Source: Pseudonocardiales bacterium
Lineage (GTDB): Bacteria > Actinomycetota > Actinomycetes > Mycobacteriales > Jatrophihabitantaceae
Assembly (NCBI GenBank): GCA_025465405.1
Contig: JAODNL010000500.1
Span: 1 to 9,708, forward strand
Direction of reading: 5' to 3'
Length of the DNA: 9,708 nucleotides
Under the pieces are notes generated by a model that saw only the letters and a program-made list of their open reading frames with translations, made no database searches and had not been told where the DNA came from. Position 1 is the first letter of the stretch, and every line of letters begins with the position of its first letter. Shown piece after piece: positions 6,282 to 9,708 of this stretch. Made by a program: the position numbers and the translations under genes.

Positions 6282-7568
6282 GTGATCGACCTCAAGCTGC
6301 TGCGCGACGACCCGGACCGCGTGCGCGCGTCGCAGCGAGTACGTGGCGCCGACGAATCGCTCGTCGACGCATTGCTCTCCGCTGACGACGCCCGGCGGGC
6401 GGCCGTGGCTCGCGCCGACCGGCTTCGTGGCGAACAGAAGGCCCTCAGCCGCGAGATAGCCAAGGCAACTCCCGAGCAGCGCACGGCGCTGCTCTCCCGC
6501 GCGAAGCATCTGGCGGACGAGGTCAAGGCCGCCGAGGCCGACCTGGCCGAGGCCGAGACCGCCCTGCGCGCGGCGCACCTCGCGGTGCCCAACGTCGTCG
6601 AGGACGGCGTCCCGCCCGGCGGTGAGGACGACTTCGTCACCCTCCAGACGGTCGGCAAGCCGCCGACGATCGACGCCCCGCTCGACCACACCGAGATCGG
6701 CGCGGCCCTGCACGCGATCGACACCGAGCGTGGCGCCAAGGTCAGCGGTGCCCGGTTCTACTTCCTCACCGGAGTCGGCGCCCAGCTGGAGCTGGCGCTC
6801 GTCAACCTGGCGATGGAACAGGCGCAGGCCGCCGGCTTCGTCCCGGTCATCGCCCCGGCGCTCGTCAAGCCCGAGATCATGGAGGGCACCGGGTTCCTCG
6901 GCGCCCACGCCGCGGAGGTCTACCGGCTCGCCGACGACGACCTGTACCTCGTCGGGACATCCGAGGTCGCGCTGGCCGGCTACCACGCCGGCGAGATCCT
7001 CGACGCCGGGTCGCTGCCTCTGCGCTACGCGGGGTTCTCGTCCTGCTTCCGGCGGGAGGCCGGCTCGTACGGCAAGGACACGCGCGGGATCATCCGGGTG
7101 CACTGGTTCGACAAGGTCGAGATGTTCTCCTACGTCCAGATCGAGGAATCCCGCGATGAGCACCAGCGGCTGCTGGCCTGGGAACGCGAGTTCATGGACA
7201 AGCTCGAGCTGGCCTACCGGGTGATCGACGTGGCCGCCGGCGACCTCGGCACGTCCGCGGCCCGCAAGTTCGACATCGAGGCATGGTTCCCGTCGCAGGG
7301 CGCGTACCGCGAGTTGACGTCCACGTCGAACTGCACGACCTACCAGGCCCGCCGGCTGAACATCCGGGCGCGCGACACCTCTTCACGGGACGGCAAGCCG
7401 GCCGCGATCGGGCCGGTGGCAACGCTGAACGGCACGCTGTGCGCGGTCGCCCGCACGATCGCCTGCCTACTCGACCACCACCAGCAGGCCGACGGCTCGG
7501 TCTACGTGCCGGTGGCGCTGCGCCCGTGGCTCGGCGGCCGTGAGGTTCTGACGCCGGCAGGCGGTTGA
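6282..7568 (+). CDS. serS: seryl-tRNA synthetase (class II aminoacyl-tRNA synthetase)
   Basis: Cytoplasmic enzyme that charges tRNA-Ser with serine using ATP, 428 aa, normal length for bacterial SerS. The N-terminus MIDLKLLRDDPDRVR is typical and is followed by the long antiparallel coiled-coil arm (about 27-100) that grips the tRNA. The catalytic domain shows the serine-binding Thr-Ser-Glu at 226-228. Motif 2 is at about 254-280 (SSCFRREAGSYGKDTRG, then the FDKVE segment). Next comes the ELTSTSNCTTYQARR region at 344-358. Motif 3 (LNGTLCAVART, 382-392) has the conserved Arg391; the NGTL form is what I associate with actinobacterial enzymes. The GTG at 6282 is 9 nt after the ATPase gene. It is essential housekeeping, so its own promoter is likely. 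The stop overlaps a TTG that may start the next gene. Confidence 0.97.
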   Translation: MIDLKLLRDDPDRVRASQRVRGADESLVDALLSADDARRAAVARADRLRGEQKALSREIAKATPEQRTALLSRAKHLADEVKAAEADLAEAETALRAAHLAVPNVVEDGVPPGGEDDFVTLQTVGKPPTIDAPLDHTEIGAALHAIDTERGAKVSGARFYFLTGVGAQLELALVNLAMEQAQAAGFVPVIAPALVKPEIMEGTGFLGAHAAEVYRLADDDLYLVGTSEVALAGYHAGEILDAGSLPLRYAGFSSCFRREAGSYGKDTRGIIRVHWFDKVEMFSYVQIEESRDEHQRLLAWEREFMDKLELAYRVIDVAAGDLGTSAARKFDIEAWFPSQGAYRELTSTSNCTTYQARRLNIRARDTSSRDGKPAAIGPVATLNGTLCAVARTIACLLDHHQQADGSVYVPVALRPWLGGREVLTPAGG

Positions 7569-7570
7569 TC

Positions 7571-8413
7571 TTGTCGCACTCCGGCGGCCCGACCCGATCG
7601 GTCCGGATGGTCGCAAGTGACCTGGACGGAACGCTCCTTCACAGCGACGGCTCGGTTTCCGACCGGGCTCGGGCGGCTATTCGCGCCGCGGCCGACGCCG
7701 GCTTGCTCGTCTCATTCGTCACCGGCCGCCCGCCGCGGTGGTTGGACGAGATCGCCGACGCCACCGGGCACACCGGCGTGGCCGTCGGCGCGAACGGCGC
7801 GGTGCTCTACGACCTCGCGTCGGAGACGACGATCTCCGCGCACTACCTCCAGCCGGAGGCCCTCGCCGTCCTCACGGCCGAGCTACGGGCCGCGTTCCCG
7901 GAGGTGCACTTCGGGGTCGAGTACGGCCACGCGTTCGGCGCGGAGCCCGGGTACGTGCACGAGTGGGAGATCAATCCACGCACCGACCGACGCGGTCACC
8001 CGATCCCACCGCCGCTGACCGCCGATCTCGCGACGATCATCAGCCGGCCGGGAGTCAAGCTGCTGGCCAAGGACCGTGGCGCCGACGTCGACACCTTCCT
8101 GACCTCTGTCGACAGACTGCTGGCCGGGCGCGCCACCGTCACGCACTCCTCGACGTTCGGGCTCCTCGAGATCGCCGCGCCCGGCGTCACCAAGGCGACC
8201 GGCCTGGCCGAGCTGGCCGCGACGCACGGCATCAGCCCGAGCGAGGTCGTCGCCGTGGGCGACATGCCCAACGACGTGGCGATGCTCCAGTGGGCGGGCC
8301 GGTCGTACGCGGTCGCGAATGCGCATCCCGCGGCCCAGGCCGCCGCCGACGAGCTGCTCTGTTCGAACGACGACGACGCCGTCGCCCAGTTGATCGAGTC
8401 CCTGCTCGGCTGA
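7571..8413 (+). CDS. HAD-superfamily hydrolase, Cof-type (IIB) phosphatase
   Basis: Predicted Mg-dependent phosphatase for small phosphorylated metabolites, 280 aa from the TTG at 7571. Motif I DLDGTLL carries nucleophile Asp17 and acid/base Asp19. Motif II is Thr51 in VTGRPP, motif III is Lys208 in GVTKATGL, and motif IV is GDMPND at 230-235. The large cap between motifs II and III and the NGA segment after it mark the Cof/type IIB group. The start is uncertain. TTG at 7571 is favoured because AGGCGG (7559-7564) sits six bases before it. TTG at 7565 overlaps the serS stop, and ATG at 7607 would leave only four residues before motif I, as in many relatives, but has no binding site. It probably shares the serS transcript. 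The substrate cannot be inferred. Confidence 0.92.
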   Translation: MSHSGGPTRSVRMVASDLDGTLLHSDGSVSDRARAAIRAAADAGLLVSFVTGRPPRWLDEIADATGHTGVAVGANGAVLYDLASETTISAHYLQPEALAVLTAELRAAFPEVHFGVEYGHAFGAEPGYVHEWEINPRTDRRGHPIPPPLTADLATIISRPGVKLLAKDRGADVDTFLTSVDRLLAGRATVTHSSTFGLLEIAAPGVTKATGLAELAATHGISPSEVVAVGDMPNDVAMLQWAGRSYAVANAHPAAQAAADELLCSNDDDAVAQLIESLLG

Positions 8414-8416
8414 ACT

Positions 8417-8470
8417 CTGCACCCAGGTTGGCCGCTATCGCGCTACCGCTGGCGACGAATCCGGGTGCAG
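8417..8470. terminator. inverted repeat in the convergent gap, possible bidirectional terminator
   Basis: CTGCACCC at 8417-8424 pairs perfectly with GGGTGCAG at 8463-8470. The 38 nt between them is GC-rich and can fold further on itself. The repeat fills almost all of the 63 bp between the end of the phosphatase gene (8413) and the end of the proteasome-activator gene (8477), which is where transcripts from both strands need to stop. No T-tract is present, and the long loop makes this less certain than a compact hairpin. Confidence 0.4.
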
Positions 8471-8476
8471 CCGGGG

Positions 8477-9088
8477 TCAGAGGTACTGGCCGGTTCCGTG
8501 CTCCGGGCTGTCCTCGCCCGGCCGGCCGGGGCCGCCGAGTGGGGCTCCCCGCGGCACGATCAGCTGTCCGCCCGGGCCGACGATCACCTGTTGCTCACCC
8601 GGGGCGCCAGGAAGGGCGCGGCCGCGCATCTGCTCCAGCTGAGCCCGCGCGGCCATCTGCTGCGCGAACAGAGCGGTCTGGATGCCGTGGAACAGCCCCT
8701 CCAGCCAGCCCACGAGCTGCGCCTGAGCCACCCGCAGCTCGGCCTCGGAGGGCACGCCGTCGCCGAAGGGCAGGGTCAAGCGATCCAGCTCCTCGCGCAG
8801 CTCCGGCGACAGGCCCTCCTCCAGCTCGCGGATCGACGACTCGTGGATCTCGCGCAGCCGCTGGCGGCCGGCTTCGTCAAGCGGCGCGGCCCGGACCTCC
8901 TCCAGCAATTGCTTGACCATGGTCCCGATCCGCATCACCTTGGCGGGCTGCTCGACCATGCCCGTAATCTCGTCACTGTCATCGCCCCTGTCCGGGCCTG
9001 GGTTGGGCGTGTCGACGACCTCCGCTTCGGCGGATTCGTCGTGCGGGCCGGTCGGGAGCGCTGCGGAGCCTTGCGGGTAGTCGGTCAC
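8477..9088 (-). CDS. bpa: bacterial proteasome activator Bpa (PafE)
   Basis: ATP-independent activator that forms a ring on the 20S proteasome and opens its gate for unfolded or selected proteins, 203 aa. The GTG at 9088 is chosen because a GGGGAAG ribosome binding site lies upstream. The open frame extends further to 9253 but would run into the divergent gene. After a variable acidic N-terminus (1-43) comes the highly conserved four-helix core. It starts at VEQPAKVMRIGTM (45-57) and runs through PELREELDRLTLPF (95-108) and QLVGWLEGLFHGIQTALFAQ (124-143). The last residues HGTGQYL contain the hydrophobic-Tyr-x tail that docks into the proteasome alpha ring. The core closely matches my recollection of M. 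tuberculosis Rv3780. A Gly/Pro-rich linker at about 158-197 is longer than in that protein. This gene implies proteasome genes elsewhere in the genome. Confidence 0.95.
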   Translation of the reverse strand: MTDYPQGSAALPTGPHDESAEAEVVDTPNPGPDRGDDSDEITGMVEQPAKVMRIGTMVKQLLEEVRAAPLDEAGRQRLREIHESSIRELEEGLSPELREELDRLTLPFGDGVPSEAELRVAQAQLVGWLEGLFHGIQTALFAQQMAARAQLEQMRGRALPGAPGEQQVIVGPGGQLIVPRGAPLGGPGRPGEDSPEHGTGQYL

Positions 9089-9204
9089 AAGACCAGTCTT
9101 CCCCAAGGCTGACGAGCACGAAAACGAGACCCAGCCAGGGGGCGGCGCGGAAACCCCGTGCTGTCGCCACCCGGGACAGCAGCGTCCCAGGAAGTAGAGC
9201 ATCG
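9089..9204. promoter_or_regulatory. divergent intergenic region between bpa and the aminotransferase gene
   Basis: These 116 bp must hold the promoters for both outward-facing genes. I see no convincing TAnnnT -10 on either strand. Two symmetric elements are present. One is TGCTGTC-N9-GACAGCA at 9159-9181. The other is a small palindrome AAGAC-CA-GTCTT at 9089-9100, which overlaps the bpa ribosome binding site on the minus strand. No HspR-type (HAIR) repeat was seen here. Confidence 0.4.
9159..9181. repeat. interrupted palindrome TGCTGTC-N9-GACAGCA, possible operator
   Basis: Two perfect 7 bp arms (9159-9165 and 9175-9181) are separated by nine bases. The repeat lies 24 bp before the aminotransferase ATG (9205) and about 70 bp before the bpa GTG, a fitting place for a shared repressor site. 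It could instead be a leader hairpin. No cognate regulator is visible. Confidence 0.3.
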
Positions 9205-9708
9205 ATGCCGGTGATGAGCTTCGACGTGGCACGTGTACGCGGGTTGTACCCAACCGTCGGCACGGGCACGGCGCACTTGGACGGCTCGTTCAGCGCCCTC
9301 CAACCGGAGTCGGTGATCCGGGCGATCATCGCGACCCTGCGGTCCTCGCCGTCGCAGCCCGGATCGCGCTCGTCTCGCTCGCAGCGTTCGGCGACGTCCG
9401 TGCTACAGGCTCGACGCGCCGTCGCCGACCTGGTGGGAGCCACGCCGGACTCGATCGTTCTCGGTCACAGCGTGGCGTCCCTGCTGCTTCGGTTCGCCAC
9501 CCTGCTGTCGCGCGACTGGCAGTTCGGTGACGAGGTCGTGCTCAGCCGGCTCGACGCGGACGTCAACCTGCGGCCTTGGATTCGGGCCGCCCGCGCCGCA
9601 GGCGGCGTCGTGCGGTGGGCCGAAGTCGATCTCGAGACGGGCGAGCTCCCGGCCTGGCAGTACGAACAGCTCATCAACCGGCGCACGCGGATCGTCACCG
9701 TTCCGCTC
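9205..9708 (+). CDS. class V aminotransferase / cysteine desulfurase-like PLP enzyme (5' part only)
   Basis: The first 168 codons of a pyridoxal-phosphate enzyme are open to the right edge, with no stop. The start MPVMSFDVARVRGLYPTVG and the later stretches VLQARRAVADLVG (66-78), SIVLGHSV (83-90), GDEVVLSRLDADVNLRPW (108-125) and RWAEVDLETGELP (137-149) match what I recall of M. tuberculosis Rv3778c, a class V aminotransferase encoded near bpa there too. ATG at 9205 is favoured because AGGAAG lies at 9189-9194. ATG at 9214 (MSFDVARV) aligns better with the remembered homologue's start but is far from that site. Residues 46-65 are Ser/Arg-rich. The PLP-binding lysine lies beyond the window, so catalytic competence and substrate cannot be judged. 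The gene diverges from bpa. Confidence 0.85.
   Translation, partial: MPVMSFDVARVRGLYPTVGTGTAHLDGSFSALQPESVIRAIIATLRSSPSQPGSRSSRSQRSATSVLQARRAVADLVGATPDSIVLGHSVASLLLRFATLLSRDWQFGDEVVLSRLDADVNLRPWIRAARAAGGVVRWAEVDLETGELPAWQYEQLINRRTRIVTVPL

Noticed and set aside
7738..8916. 392-codon + strand frame crossing the phosphatase gene and the proteasome-activator gene
   Set aside because: It runs out of frame over one clear gene and antisense over another. It has an Arg/Ala/Pro-rich composition with no motif.
9089..9253. Upstream extension of the proteasome activator to an ATG at 9253 (55 extra residues)
   Set aside because: The extension would overlap the first codons of the divergent aminotransferase, is Cys/Trp/Pro-rich and unlike the family. 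The GTG at 9088 has a good ribosome binding site.
1..9708. CRISPR arrays, tRNA or rRNA genes, insertion sequences, integrase or phage genes
   Set aside because: No spaced direct repeats, tRNA cloverleaf, transposase motifs or terminal repeats were seen. Apart from the partly unresolved first 136 bases, the window is filled with ordinary chromosomal genes and has no gap over 300 bases.

Overview
The window is high-GC bacterial DNA, roughly two-thirds G+C by eye, with strong G/C bias at third codon positions and frequent GTG and TTG starts. The gene content points to an actinobacterium that has a 20S proteasome. The clearest marker is a Bpa/PafE-type proteasome activator ending in the Gly-Gln-Tyr-Leu docking tail. 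The seryl-tRNA synthetase also has an actinobacterial-style motif 3. The genus cannot be resolved from the sequence alone.

Region 1 (about 1-6272) is a complete peptide-type (Dpp/Opp family) ABC importer operon on the + strand. The order is lipoprotein substrate-binding protein, two inner-membrane permeases and two ATPases. The genes are tightly packed: 1 nt gap, 4 nt overlap, 17 nt overlap. The exception is a 90 bp gap after the binding-protein gene that holds a very strong GC hairpin, a typical way to give the binding protein more expression than the membrane parts. The second ATPase is unusually long (444 aa) because about 110 residues sit between the third and fourth cysteines of its C-terminal domain.

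Region 2 (6282-8413) holds serS (seryl-tRNA synthetase) followed by a Cof-type HAD phosphatase, probably translationally coupled. A TAACCT hexamer that shares its first three bases with the stop codon of the second ATPase lies 6 nt before the serS GTG, so serS may have its own promoter and a leaderless mRNA. No functional link between peptide uptake and serS is evident beyond adjacency.

Region 3 (8414-9708) begins with a convergent gap carrying a long-looped inverted repeat. It is followed by the proteasome activator on the - strand. A 116 bp divergent intergenic region with an interrupted palindrome separates it from a class V (cysteine desulfurase-like) aminotransferase that runs off the right edge. 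From memory, M. tuberculosis keeps similar genes close together (Rv3778c and Rv3780).

Nearly every gene belongs to a known family. I did not find a clearly new multi-gene system. The points most worth a second look are the enlarged ATPase, the possible leaderless serS promoter, the operon hairpin and the extended C-terminal tail of the proteasome activator.
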